Assembly (NCBI GenBank): GCA_022385755.1
Contig: MU278363.1
Span: forward strand, 2,661 to 66,660
Origin: Trametopsis cervina
Taxonomy: Eukaryota; Basidiomycota; Agaricomycetes; Polyporales; Irpicaceae
DNA length: 64,000 nucleotides
Direction of reading: 5' to 3'
In this document: one piece after another, positions 1 through 9,375 of the stretch
Layout of the letters: each line of letters begins with the position of its first letter
Position numbering within the stretch: the stretch's first letter is position 1
Notes under the pieces: generated by a model
What the model saw: only the letters and a program-made list of their open reading frames with translations
What the model was told of the DNA's origin: nothing
Database searches by the model: none
Translations under genes and position numbers: made by a program

Positions 1-698
1 TTGTCCCAGTTTGTATCTAAGTTACTCAAGTTACAACGTCCAATAGCTTTCAAATCTCGCTTAATACGACGCCATTGTGAATGAGTCAACTTTCCCTGAT
101 ACTCCTCATCAAAAGTCAAGTTCACTTTCGAGAACTGTCCCAGCAATACCACAATCCTATCATAACGCTCCTTGACCAAGCCAGGAATAGAGGGTTTGTC
201 GAGTTCTTGAAGAAGTCGATCGTAGACTAGTCCAAGTCGAAGAGCAGCAGCTTCGAACATACGATTGTATTCGGTCTGTCGAAGCATGATGTGTGTCTTC
301 TTGAACTTGGGAAGGGTGACAGGTGGTGGTATAGTGTAGGTAGGGGCTGAACGGAAAGGAGCTGGGGTGATACGCTCGAGAAGAGTCTTCTTCTGTTCGG
401 TAATGCGATCGAGAAGTCTTCTGTGCGAGACCAAGCTAGCATGGAGATGCTGTCGAGCATGATCTCTAGCACGTTCCTCAAGGATGGCCTTGCTTTCCTC
501 AGGAGTGAGGATAAGCTTACGGTAAGGGTACCGTGTAGGCCTCACAATCTCGCGACGTTTGCCAATATGGGCATACTTGGCAAGATTGGCCTTGGGAAAC
601 CTCCACTTCTCACGAACACCGGTCATCTCATCGCGCGCATGGACTGTGAAGAAGCGGCTACGAGATGGGGCATTGAGAGCAGCAGAAGTTCTAGGCAT
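1..698 (-). CDS. Gag-like ORF of an LTR retrotransposon, 3' end beyond the window
   Basis: An open minus-strand frame of 232 codons runs from ATG 696-698 to the left edge without a stop. An in-frame TGA lies upstream at 732-734, so 698 is the first possible ATG. The product is basic and helical: a short N-terminus rich in Arg and Ser, a Lys/Arg-rich stretch, a run resembling a coiled coil around residues 70-110, and a proline-rich segment near 115-130. No zinc knuckle, protease or reverse transcriptase is visible, as expected this close to the 5' end of an element. I read it as gag because it lies downstream, in the same orientation, of the LTR and primer-binding site at 1406-1702. It could also be an unrelated TE-borne ORF. 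Confidence 0.5.
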   Translation of the reverse strand, partial: MPRTSAALNAPSRSRFFTVHARDEMTGVREKWRFPKANLAKYAHIGKRREIVRPTRYPYRKLILTPEESKAILEERARDHARQHLHASLVSHRRLLDRITEQKKTLLERITPAPFRSAPTYTIPPPVTLPKFKKTHIMLRQTEYNRMFEAAALRLGLVYDRLLQELDKPSIPGLVKERYDRIVVLLGQFSKVNLTFDEEYQGKLTHSQWRRIKRDLKAIGRCNLSNLDTNWD

Positions 699-1405
699 AG
701 TGACTGTATGATAACAGTAACATTAGCTTTTCAGCTAGCAGCAGCGGAAGGAAACAATCTCCCAAAGGGGAGAGGTCTCTTGTGTGTGTAGCATTCGTGT
801 CGACGTCTGCCTGGATTCTCTCTCCAGGTCAGGTGGTGATAAGGATCTCAGTCACAGTTCCTGCTGTGCTGCAAAGGCTAGCTAGGTGTTACACCTGCTA
901 ATACATTTGTCCATACAAGTGTTGCCGTCATCAACCAGTAAAGGTCTCATAACTGAGGCGCAAGTAAATGCCCTCCACTCATATGTTACCAAAGGTAACA
1001 AACGACCCTTACCCCTGGGTGTCAGGTTGAAGTTCCCCATGAAGGCACGAAGCCAACCCTACTGCATACACAATAGGTGGGTTACAACATCGACCATCTT
1101 AAGCTTTGCAGCTTAATCTGGTTTTCCACTTAAGCCTATGGCCCGGCTGTAATCTAGTCCAGCTTGCAAACTACCAAGTAGTTTGCCTCTCAAGGTCTGA
1201 TCATGCAAAAGCAATCGGGCGACCAAAAGAGTGCCTTTCTAGTATTCATACCAAGCACTTATAAAAGCACTTGATACTACCCCTCAGGCCAAGGGTAAGG
1301 CCACTACCTTTGCAGGTAGATTTAAAGAAAGTACACACACAGAGGAGACCTATCAGAAGGGGAAAAAAGACCTGGGCAGTTCTTTGCAGAACTGGCCAGT
1401 AAAGG
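699..1405 (-). other. Retrotransposon leader between primer-binding site and gag-like ORF
   Basis: About 700 bp separate the primer-binding site from the gag-like ATG. All frames are interrupted and I see no domain. It is probably the untranslated leader of the element. That is long for a Tf1-type element, so it may hide a spliced or degraded 5' exon. Confidence 0.4.
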
Positions 1406-1417
1406 CAGTCTTATCCA
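1406..1417 (-). promoter_or_regulatory. Self-complementary primer-binding site of the retrotransposon
   Basis: On the minus strand, two bases after the LTR end comes the 12-mer TGGATAAGACTG. It begins with TGG like a primer-binding site. It is the exact reverse complement of CAGTCTTATCCA inside the LTR (minus strand 1559-1548), 33 nt downstream of the LTR TATA motif, where transcription would start. In Tf1 and fungal sushi elements the mRNA 5' end folds back onto such a site to prime reverse transcription instead of a tRNA. The complementarity is seen directly; the mechanism is inferred. Confidence 0.65.
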
Positions 1418-1419
1418 AA

Positions 1420-1702
1420 TGTAACAAAACTAGTTACTCACCAAATATAAGGTCTAAACCTGAGGATAGGGTTTAGGGTTATAGAGTGGGCTGGAGAGTG
1501 GTGAGGTGCTGAGTAGGCAAGCAGAGAGTAGTCTGGATCAACAGAGTGGATAAGACTGGGGGGCAATACCCTCAGAAGGGGCGGCTTATATACATGTGAG
1601 GGAAGACCCCTGAAACTCCCTAGACCTCTAATACCTAATCATGTGATCTACTGAGTAAGCCAGGTTCTACTTGGTGAGCAGGCCGGCAAGCGGCAGGTTA
1701 CA
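1420..1702 (-). mobile_element. LTR (283 bp) of a Ty3/gypsy-type element, minus orientation
   Basis: The segment is bounded by TGTAAC and GTTACA, giving the canonical TG...CA ends with a 6-bp terminal inverted repeat. On the minus strand it carries TATATAA (1592-1586) followed by a CT/AG-rich probable R region. The primer-binding site directly follows the LTR 3' end on that strand, so this is the 5' LTR of an element extending leftward. The second LTR and the target-site duplication cannot be seen in this window. Confidence 0.7.
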
Positions 1703-1790
1703 ATTCCTGAGGCCTTTATATGTCTTAAGATATTTCCAACAAATCAAGCAACTGTTTCTGCTTTCTTATGAATAAAAATGATTATTGTAA

Positions 1791-1940
1791 CTTTACAGTC
1801 AATTTATAGACTGTGGGAAAAAGACGTCCTAATGTGGAAAATGTGTGCTTATGTAATCTGATGTCATCACTGCAAACCATTTTGCTGTAGCTATGTTATT
1901 AAGTTCAGAAAGTGCAAAACATGGTCAAAACATCAAATCT
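1791..1940 (+). repeat. Dispersed repeat, copy 1 of 3
   Basis: The copy begins near TACAGTCAATTTAT, passes through GACTGTGGGAAA and GCTGTAGCT, and ends near CAAAACATC. It aligns by eye over about 140 bp with 2049-2196 and more loosely with 3236-3370, all in direct orientation. Confidence 0.65.
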
Positions 1941-2048
1941 TAAGAACATCATGACTGTAAAAGTGCAAATGAAGATGTATAAATGGCTCTATAGGCTGTA
2001 AAAAATTTAATGTGATTTTTCCAAAATTTTCTAGATTTTATTTGGAGC

Positions 2049-2196
2049 TCTACAGTCAATTTATTGACCGTGGGAAAACCACTTCCAAATGTGGAAAACG
2101 TCCGCTTAGCTAATCTGATGTTGTTGCTACAAACAGTTTTGCTGTAGCTGTATTATTGAGCTCAGAAAGTGCAAAATACTGCCAAAACATCGAAAT
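2049..2196 (+). repeat. Dispersed repeat, copy 2 of 3
   Basis: It shares with copy 1 the start TACAGTCAATTTAT, the core GTGGGAAAA...AATGTGGAAAA, GCTGTAGCTGTATTATTGAG and the tail CAGAAAGTGCAAAA. It is the copy closest to copy 1. Confidence 0.65.
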
Positions 2197-2349
2197 TGAG
2201 ACCATATTTCCGCATTTGGGCAAGTTTATTTTGGCTCTAGAGACTTCAATTTTTCAGCAATACTATTAGTGTTGATACTAACACAGTGTACTATACCATG
2301 GGTACCTTCTGGAGGGGTCAAATATGGGCGCCTATTTCGGTCAGTAAGC

Positions 2350-2678
2350 ATTACTTATCCAGTAACAAATGTTACTTACTCCATTTACTTATTTGTAACA
2401 AATTCTATCTACTTGGTAACAACTATTACTTACTCGGTAACAATGTCTACTTACTTGATAACAACTTCTGTTTACTTGATAACAATGTCTACTTACCTGA
2501 TAACAACTTCTACTTACTTAGTAATAACTTCTACTTACTTCATAATACACCTCTACTTACTCAATAACAAACTTACTTTGCATGTTAACAAATGCTACTT
2601 ACTTGATAACAAACCTTTACTTACCCGGTAACAACTTTTGTTTATCCAGTAATACAGTAGTACTTACTCATTAACAGA
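2350..2678 (+). repeat. 21-bp minisatellite, about 15 degenerate units
   Basis: Units follow the pattern TACTTACTTGATAACAACTTC with substitutions. The best-conserved units lie between about 2430 and 2560. Because 21 is a multiple of 3, the repeat leaves open frames encoding 7-residue periodic peptides rich in Thr, Tyr, Leu and Ile. These are a by-product and not evidence for a gene. Confidence 0.8.
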
Positions 2679-2730
2679 TGCTTCATACTGATACTGACTT
2701 GATTTACATCACACTCTTACTGTGTCTACA

Positions 2731-2788
2731 TAGCCCAGTGGTTTACTGACTTCATTTTGTTTAGTCCCAAGGCTGCTGGTTCAACTCC
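2731..2788 (+). other. tRNA-like Pol III promoter (A box and B box), possible SINE remnant
   Basis: TAGCCCAGTGG at 2731-2741 fits the A-box consensus, and GGTTCAACTCC at 2778-2788 fits the B box. The B box lies in a perfect 5-bp T-arm-like stem (2775-2791). The flanking 7-nt segments do not pair as an acceptor stem, and the D and anticodon arms do not close. It is therefore not a functional tRNA; a tRNA-derived SINE head is the likely reading. Confidence 0.4.
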
Positions 2789-2830
2789 GGCTCAGGCCAG
2801 TGAATTGACCTAAGCATGTTTACATCACGC

Positions 2831-2866
2831 CGTGTCGAAGCGCCAACATGTTGGCGCTTCGACACG
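2831..2866. repeat. 36-bp perfect palindrome
   Basis: The two 18-nt halves are exact reverse complements with no spacer, centred on ACATGT; the outer bases are CGTGTC/GACACG. The symmetry stops at both ends. It begins 43 nt after the B box of the tRNA-like unit. Confidence 0.9.
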
Positions 2867-3235
2867 AGCTGAGGGCATTAGGATGACACTGGGCGGTCTT
2901 TGTTTGGGCTTATTTGGTCTTTTTGGGCCTGTTTTCGCTAAAAACAGCTGTAGAGCCTCAAATAAAATCGGGAAAAATCTGGAAAAATCGCCAGAAATTA
3001 TAGAAGGCTTAGTAACCCCATGTCACATGATTGCATCACTCTCCCACGGTCATGTGATCTCGCAAATTGCGTTCTTTTGCAAGAAAATGCATAAAATGCT
3101 TTATACAGAGCCCAATAAAATCCCAGAAAATGCACTAAAATCAGAATATATTATGTAATACATATGGGCATACGTCTGAGATGCTATATGGCTGTTATAG
3201 CTTGAGTATTGAGTGAAAGGCAGACATGTAAAGGT

Positions 3236-3370
3236 GTAGATGGACCGTGGGAGTTTGACTTCCCAAAATGGAAGGTGTGCGCTTATCTAATCTAATCCTC
3301 CTACCATGCACGGCATTGCTGTAGCTGCATTATTAAGCTCAGAAAACACAAAATACTCGAAAAACATAGA
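3236..3370 (+). repeat. Dispersed repeat, copy 3 of 3 (most diverged)
   Basis: It contains GACCGTGGGA, GGTGTGCGCTTATCTAATCT, GCTGTAGCTGCATTATTAAG and CTCAGAAAACACAAAATAC in the same order as copies 1 and 2, but has lost the AATTTAT start. Confidence 0.55.
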
Positions 3371-3388
3371 CAATGCAAGCTTTCAAGA

Positions 3389-3460
3389 CCCATAAAACAC
3401 CACTGAGGCATGGAATACACTTCAAATGAGAGGGGCTCTTAGTTAGAAGTGTTTTATGGG
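3389..3460. repeat. Inverted repeat with 12-bp arms
   Basis: CCCATAAAACAC (3389-3400) and its exact reverse complement (3449-3460) flank a 48-nt loop. It could be a small foldback element or the remains of terminal inverted repeats. Confidence 0.5.
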
Positions 3461-3483
3461 CCAAACCGAAGCCCATCAAAGTC

Positions 3484-3675
3484 GGGCGCTTATTTCCCGA
3501 AAAGGGCATATGTGTTTCCCATCTAATGCTCCCAATTTTGCATGGTTTCCTTAATAAAGGTGACCACAGTGTAGCCCAATATCATGGCTACATGTAGGTA
3601 CACAAATTGATGGGACATTTTGGAATGGGGAGGCTGTAAAAATCGAGGAAGTTTTGTAATGTCAAATAAGCGCCC
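3484..3675. repeat. Inverted repeat with 12-bp arms, 168-bp interior
   Basis: GGGCGCTTATTT (3484-3495) recurs exactly inverted at 3664-3675. Similarity hardly extends beyond the arms, so chance is possible in this repeat-rich region. Confidence 0.3.
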
Positions 3676-3989
3676 AACTACACAAAATAGTAATGGGTCA
3701 ATAACTGCTACTAATGCCATCAAAACCATACAAAATGGTAACAAACTACTGTTATAAAAGTGTATTCCCATCAAAATTCCCACGCTTTAGGGCAAAACTT
3801 GTCAAGGTCGCAGAACCCCAATGTGCTAGATGTTACTGGAACGATTCTAACTTCGTACCTCAGGAATCGTAATTTGAAATAGCCTTATCAACCAATGGGA
3901 GAAACCTCTGGGTTCCACCAGCTTCCATGCTCTTATCTGGTCTCATGATCGTGTCAGATGACTATAATCTATCCTAAAGGAGAATCTCC

Positions 3990-4196
3990 TGGAGAAACCC
4001 CAAATCTAGATAGCATCTACAGATGTATCTCCAGATGTAGGAGATCTCCTTGAGGAGATCCCCAGACATCATCTAGATAGCGATCCTTGACAGGATCTGA
4101 CCCGGAGTTAGGGTTTGGAGGCGCATCAGTGCATCACAGAGGGAAGGGCGCATCAGCGCATCAGCGCATCAATTGATGCGCCTTCCTGTGACGTCA
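3990..4196. repeat. Cluster of short palindromes and GCGCATCA repeats
   Basis: Seen in order are several self-complementary blocks (for example GGAGATCTCC and ATCTAGAT), an octamer GCGCATCA at 4121, 4148, 4156 and 4164, the 18-bp palindrome GCGCATCAATTGATGCGC (4164-4181), and TGACGTCA (4189-4196), a perfect CRE/ATF-type site. The block ends about 40 bp before the 3' end of the DUF6589 pseudogene, so it may be a transposon terminus. Confidence 0.5.
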
Positions 4197-4234
4197 TAGA
4201 GCGCTTAATGAAATATAAGTCTACTGATAAGGGG

Positions 4235-6467
4235 TTATTTAATAGGGAAAATGCGAATTTGTGACACTCGAAAACGATCAGGATGGCCGGAAGGGTTGAT
4301 GAGTATACTGTATCGGACAGCTTTCCTACTTATGATTAGTCTGTAATGTGTAACAAACAAGTCGATCACACACTTGAGTCCGGGGGGAAATTCAAAGTGG
4401 ACCTTCGTTAGATATTTTATTAAGTGCTTGGCGTACTTGTGTTTTCTCGATGCCTTGAAAATACAAATCCATGGTATAAAGCACGTCTCCACGCGTCCAA
4501 TATCGCAGTGGTTCATAGCGTACGTGATCTCCTCATAAAGTAGCGAGTATTCTTGGAAGATCAATGTGTTCTCGTATTGTTGATCCCTTGCTGCTACTGG
4601 TTGGTTACGCATCTTCCGAAGCACCGTCTGACGTCCCGTGTAATTCAAAGCAAGGTAATTTGCAAATTCTTTTAATTGTGTCAATGTCGGCTTTGAGTCA
4701 GCGAACTTCTTCAACGTTGAGTGATTTTCATTTCGCTTGTTAACCTCCACGCGCCAACATTCTAGACGCTGGCATATGCCAGCGTGTTGCACGACCCGAT
4801 GCATCCGACGGAATCCTGGCTTTGATCCAATCACTCCCGTCTCTTGTGGCCGCAGAATACTAATATCTTTCATTAAACAGGTGTCGTCGTGGCGGGCTTC
4901 CATGGGCTGAATGAAGACACGCCATAAGGCATCAACACACGCCATCTTCAAGTAGAACAACCCGAGGACAAAGACCACGAACTGCAGACGCAGCCACGGA
5001 GAATCTTCAAGACATCGTCGCTCAATAGCGGACTCGATCTTCTCACCCGTGCCAAGATCCCCGTGGAACAGAACGACGTGTTCTCCAACATCAACGACAA
5101 CATCCCGGCCTGCTTCAAGATCGCCAACTCCGACCTGCTCTAGGACATGATAGACAGAATCGATATTCCCTGCCACAGAGGAATTATTATCCTTTGTGGA
5201 TCGAAGCGGGATGATTCGGGTCTTATCAGGAGGGATTTGCTCGACCGCGGTAGGCTTTCCAATCTCCGGTAAGAATTCTCGGAACTCCTCTGGCCCATGC
5301 TGACATAGATCGGACAGGAATTTCCACGCGCGAAACTGATCTCGAGTTCCCAGCCCCTGAGGATCTCAGATGCGTGTATCCGCGTGAATCATGGCGAGCT
5401 GTTGCCATGATACTTTTGGTGATAGCATGTCGGGTAATGCCTGACTGTTGAGTACTGATCGCTTCCATAGATAGTCAGAACATCGAAGGTCGTCGGCAGT
5501 GCTGTGAAGGAGTGGGAAGATCAACGAGGAGGTGAAATGCTGCAGGGAGACTCCCGCCGTCTCTACTGTGGGCACGGACTTCTTGAAGTCTATGTCGAAG
5601 TTGTCATACGCATAGGCCGCTGCTAGGGTATGTGCAACTTCTCCTGCTTCTTCCAATGCGTGCTGACCGAGCGACCGCAGGCTGTTATGGACCGTCCGCA
5701 CCGAAACCGATAAACCCATGCGGTGCAACGTATCGACTACCTTCTGCGGCGCATTGGTGGCGTGCAAGAAGATGCCAACAAGACTCTGCAGCCAGTTGCA
5801 CCGCTGGTTACGGTTTTGCATCAGTATACTACTGATCGTTATTTTCCTGTATATAGATGGTCAGCACGTGCAGACCTGATAGCAATCACGGTAAGATACT
5901 TATTATCATGATGATTGCTCGGCGCTGCCTCACTGATTCCTCTTTTCCAGTTACCCTCGCCCCCGCAACATCACCCACTCGTGTATCACCCAAGTCCGCT
6001 TCTGCCTCTGCCATCTCCTCCTCATCTTCGCCTTCGTCAACCTCCATATCGTTCGATGCGGTGTATTTCCGTGTCCGACTCGATGCAACCATCACTCAGT
6101 CCAGCGTATCCCATAAGAACGGCGCGATCGCTCGTATCCCAGTGGCAGTCTCTGCGAGGTCGAATTCCTGGAGCTGGTACGGCTCCGTACGGCCTGCACT
6201 GAAGTTCCAACCGGATTGCGGCAACGAGAGTACATGGACTTCCTCCGTGAGAAACTCCGCGGCCGTTTCGCTAACCCAGTTTTTTGTCACCGTCAGCGCG
6301 AGAGGGTGATGGCGCCAAGCAGAGAGGATCTCGCGCGAATGCCTCAGCATGTCGTCCACTAGTGGGTGGGTTATATTGGACTTGTGTAGTATACCAAGGA
6401 GGACAGTCGAGAAGGAGCACTTATGCGACCTCAGAAGTGCGAGGATTTCTGATTGAATCTCATCCAT
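4235..6467 (-). pseudogene. DUF6589-family gene, decayed (two in-frame TGA stops)
   Basis: One reading frame runs from ATG 6467 to TAA 4235-4237, with one intron near 5847-5889. It is interrupted by TGA at 6096-6098 and at 5366-5368, while family-like sequence continues in the same frame on both sides. Recognisable blocks, recalled from DUF6589 proteins, are ILMQNRNQRCN with LQSLVGIFLHATN just after the intron, HGDLGTGEKI, WLRLQFVVFVLGLFYLKMAC, and a C-terminal INPSGHPDRF. DUF6589 proteins are, from memory, multicopy in mushroom genomes and of unknown function, often near transposons, as here. Both TGAs could derive from CGA by a single C-to-T change, but that is inference. The exact intron boundary is uncertain. 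I am fairly sure of the family and of the inactivation. Confidence 0.7.
4766..4785. repeat. 20-bp perfect palindrome inside the DUF6589 pseudogene
   Basis: The sequence is self-complementary around GGCATATGCC with ACGCT/AGCGT arms. Outside it, CAAC (4755-4758, approximately) and GTTG (4786-4789) add further inverted bases after a 7-nt bulge. It lies in coding-like sequence. Confidence 0.6.
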
Positions 6468-8084
6468 AGCAGTGTAGTAGGTACTGGAATAGATACAAGG
6501 ATGATACACTATTGTTTTACTACAACACGCAGCCGCTGGAGGACCGCCTCGCACAGTCAATGAGGACATCCTCATTCAGTCAGTCCGCGCAGATATTGCC
6601 TTATCTGGTCTGTGCGAATATGGATTACCTTATCCGGTCAGTAGCCACAAAGCCCAGCGCCTCACGATTATTTGCGCGCTTCCGGTGCAACTTCATAATC
6701 CGCCAGATCAATTCCTTGTTTACTGCTGTCTTTTACCAGTCGTCGCAGGGCGGGTAGCAGTATAAGGTTCAGAATTTCGATTACATAATGAGTGACATAA
6801 CAAAACCAAACATGAACACTATGATATGTTGAATCCCTCGAGACCTAGCATATCGTATCGTCTGCTCTCCCGCCCGCGATGATTGGGTAGGAGTCTGACG
6901 GCGACTATTCATTTCTCTTAACTTACGGAGCGCCGACTAATGCTTGGCAGTGGGATAGAGTGGAGGTGGTTCGGAGATCGGCCAGGGTCAAAGGCTAACA
7001 GCCGTCGGCGCGTCTGCGAAAGTGGCTGCAATATTTCTTGTTCGTCTGCCGACCGGACTGTAATCGGCGGCCATTGCGTCAAGTCTGAGGCTGCGGACGA
7101 GTTGAAGGAGAGTTACGGGGGTTGTAGCAACGTGGGACGGAGTATCACGGTGCTCTTCGAACTCATACACGCTCCGGTCATACCGCACGCACTGACATCG
7201 CGCAGCATAGCACAACTCGCTGATATGATGTGCAGAGAGACATGCACGGAGAACGTGGGTCCATGAGATGACAAGTAACTCTACATAGAATACGAACTAC
7301 TCACTCTGCTAGGGCATAGAACGCTGAGGCACTGCTTAGCAGGCTATTGACCTGCTGCGCGATGTTTATGGCTATTAGGTAATGGCTGTGAATGTATGCT
7401 ATCGAGTACCACCCGAAAGACGTGGAGAATCAGAACTCACATGTCATGGGGTCCGTTGCGCAGTTGTATAGTAGGCGAGAACGAACTAGTTCATGCGAGG
7501 CGAAAGGCCCTCTGTTGAGTTGATAACGTCGCAGGGTATTACTTTCGTGGCTCTTTGCAAACACGAGGGTTTTATCGAGATGCAAAAGGACATAGAGCAC
7601 TGCATCGTGGATGTTATTGACCAACAATGTCGCAGGGAGTGGAGGAAGACCACATCAGCGTTTCAGAGAGCACGTAAAATGCAGAGAGATATGAAACGTC
7701 GATAACCCCACTTAAATTACGGTAGAGACGCGGGATCAAAAATTCTGATTGCAGCGTATGTATCGACTGCGGAGTGACACAGGATGTGAGTTGCTTCCTC
7801 GATATAAGACAGCGAGCAAGCCACCGGCTCTCACAGCACAGCGGCTTGCCAAGTTACTCCCATCTTCTACCTACCACCCCCTCAAATTCGCCGCCCTGGA
7901 CACCATTGAACTCAACACTCGCAAGGATATGTCCGGCGACACAAAGTACCGCGCGCCAAGCGAAGTGTCGGATAGATCTCGTGGGAACGTAGTTGACCCC
8001 TTAGAGCCCCATGGTGAGCATCGCCCCCGCTTATACATACTTAAACGCTTCTGCAGCAAATAGTGTTGTTGTTCTCAGACGACC
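6468..8084. other. Spacer without a convincing gene
   Basis: No family is recognisable. A 70-codon plus-strand frame (ATG 7493 to 7705) has a charged C-terminal third rich in Arg, Lys and Met, and could be a small gene or a remnant, but I give it little weight. 7700-8084 is the likely promoter and 5' UTR of the stomatin-like gene. Confidence 0.5.
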
Positions 8085-9375
8085 ATGAGCTCACAATCGA
8101 ATGCAGTGACAGACGAGAGGCCCGCAACCTCTACGCTGGGAAAGCGTACCGTTGGTACAGACGGTCATGTCATCAAGGTTCAGCCGCTAAAGCGTAGCGA
8201 GATGCAAGTGCGTCCTATTCTGTTATGAACGCTAATCCCTGAGCTAACGAGCATGGTTGGTGTAGCCCTCGTATGCGCAGGATCTGGGCACGACAGAGGT
8301 AAATCATAGCCGCCTTCTCAGGGGCTTTGTATACTGACAACCCTGCAGGTTACCCACGGATTCTACGGGTCTATGCTGCAAGCGTTTGGCAGTTGCATTG
8401 GATTCTGTGGTGCTATTCCATGCTGTCCGCTTCCCAACCCCTTCCGCAATGTACAGCAGGGTAAGCCGCTTCCCTACACACCGCCTGAGCTCTAACTCTG
8501 TTCATTATCATTATGACGTCGTTCTAAACCCGCTAACGCTCACCCTTACAGGTTCCGTTGGCCTTGTCTCACGATTCGGACAGTTCTACAAATCCGTCGA
8601 TCCTGGTCTCGTACAAGTCAACGTTTGTACGGAATCACTACGTGTAGTGGACGTCAAGATCCAAATTAGCCCAATTGGCAGACAGAAAGTCATCACAAGG
8701 GATAACGTCGATGTCGAGATGTAAGCCGCAGCCCGCTGTGTTCCATCGTACCTGTGCTCACGATGTTCCTCCAGTGACTCCGTTATCTACTTCCAAATCA
8801 CCAGCCCGTACCGCGCTGCCTTCGGTATCTCGGACCTTCGTCAAGCACTCGTTGAGCGTGCGCAAACCACCCTGCGGCACGTTGTGGGTGCCCGCGCCGT
8901 CCAATCTGTCGTCACAGAGCGCGAGGCCATCGCCTTCGAGATTGCAGAGATCGTTGGAGACGTCGCCGACAAGTGGGGAGTCTCCATCGAGGGCATCCTC
9001 ATCAAGGACATCATCTTCTCCGCCGAAGTCTCCGCTTCGCTCTCGTCTGCTGCCCAGCAGAAGCGTATCGGAGAGAGCAAGGTTATCGCGGCCCGCGCGG
9101 AAGTAGACGCAGCGCGGCTCATGCGACAGGCTGCGGACATTCTTGCCAGCCCTGCGGCTATGCAGATCCGACAGCTCGAGGCCCTTCAGCAGATGGCGAA
9201 GAGCGCGTCCAGCAAGGTCGTGTTCGTGCCGATGCAGCTGCAGAGCGACGTTTCTGGCTTGATGAGGAACGAGGCTGGATCCAGCGGGATCAACCAGGCT
9301 GTCAGAGCCGAGGCAGGAGAAGGGTTGGGCGAGGTCGGACGCGCCGGTCTCCTCAACAGCGTCGCGGACACATGA
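8085..9375 (+). CDS. Stomatin-like SPFH/Band 7 membrane-scaffold protein
   Basis: Five exons join in phase: 8085-8207, 8266-8298, 8349-8460, 8552-8720, 8775-9375, giving about 345 residues. A Cys/Pro-rich hydrophobic hairpin (GFCGAIPCCPLPNPF, near residue 70) precedes the SPFH domain, which starts GSVGLVSRFGQFYKSVDPG and runs through DSVIYFQITSPYRAAFGI to the helical part with AAQQKRIGESKVIAARAEVD. SPFH proteins of the stomatin type insert a hairpin into the inner leaflet and oligomerise into membrane microdomain scaffolds. In fungi, relatives sit in mitochondria, vacuole or plasma membrane. There is no signal peptide. Residues after the coiled region are Gly/Ala/Glu-rich and poorly conserved. 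Family assignment is firm; the cellular site is not determined. Confidence 0.88.

Larger units (their letters stand above)
1703..4234. other. Gene-free, AT-rich repeat region
   Basis: No believable coding region is present; open frames are short and lack codon structure. The stretch holds three diverged copies of a repeat of about 130 bp, a 21-bp minisatellite, a tRNA-like A/B-box pair, a 36-bp perfect palindrome and several smaller inverted repeats, each listed separately. It looks like nested, decayed mobile DNA. Confidence 0.7.

Noticed and set aside
1465..1475. Telomere-like TTTAGGGTTA near 1470 and TTAGGG near 4110
   Set aside because: They are single occurrences, not tandem arrays, and lie inside an LTR or a palindrome cluster.
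2269..2631. Two overlapping plus-strand frames of 120 and 93 codons
   Set aside because: They only reflect the 21-bp minisatellite, whose period is a multiple of three.
2350..2678. Possible CRISPR-like array
   Set aside because: The repeats are contiguous and degenerate, without unique spacers, and the DNA is fungal.
2724..2798. Functional tRNA gene
   Set aside because: A and B boxes and a T-arm are present, but acceptor, D and anticodon stems cannot form.
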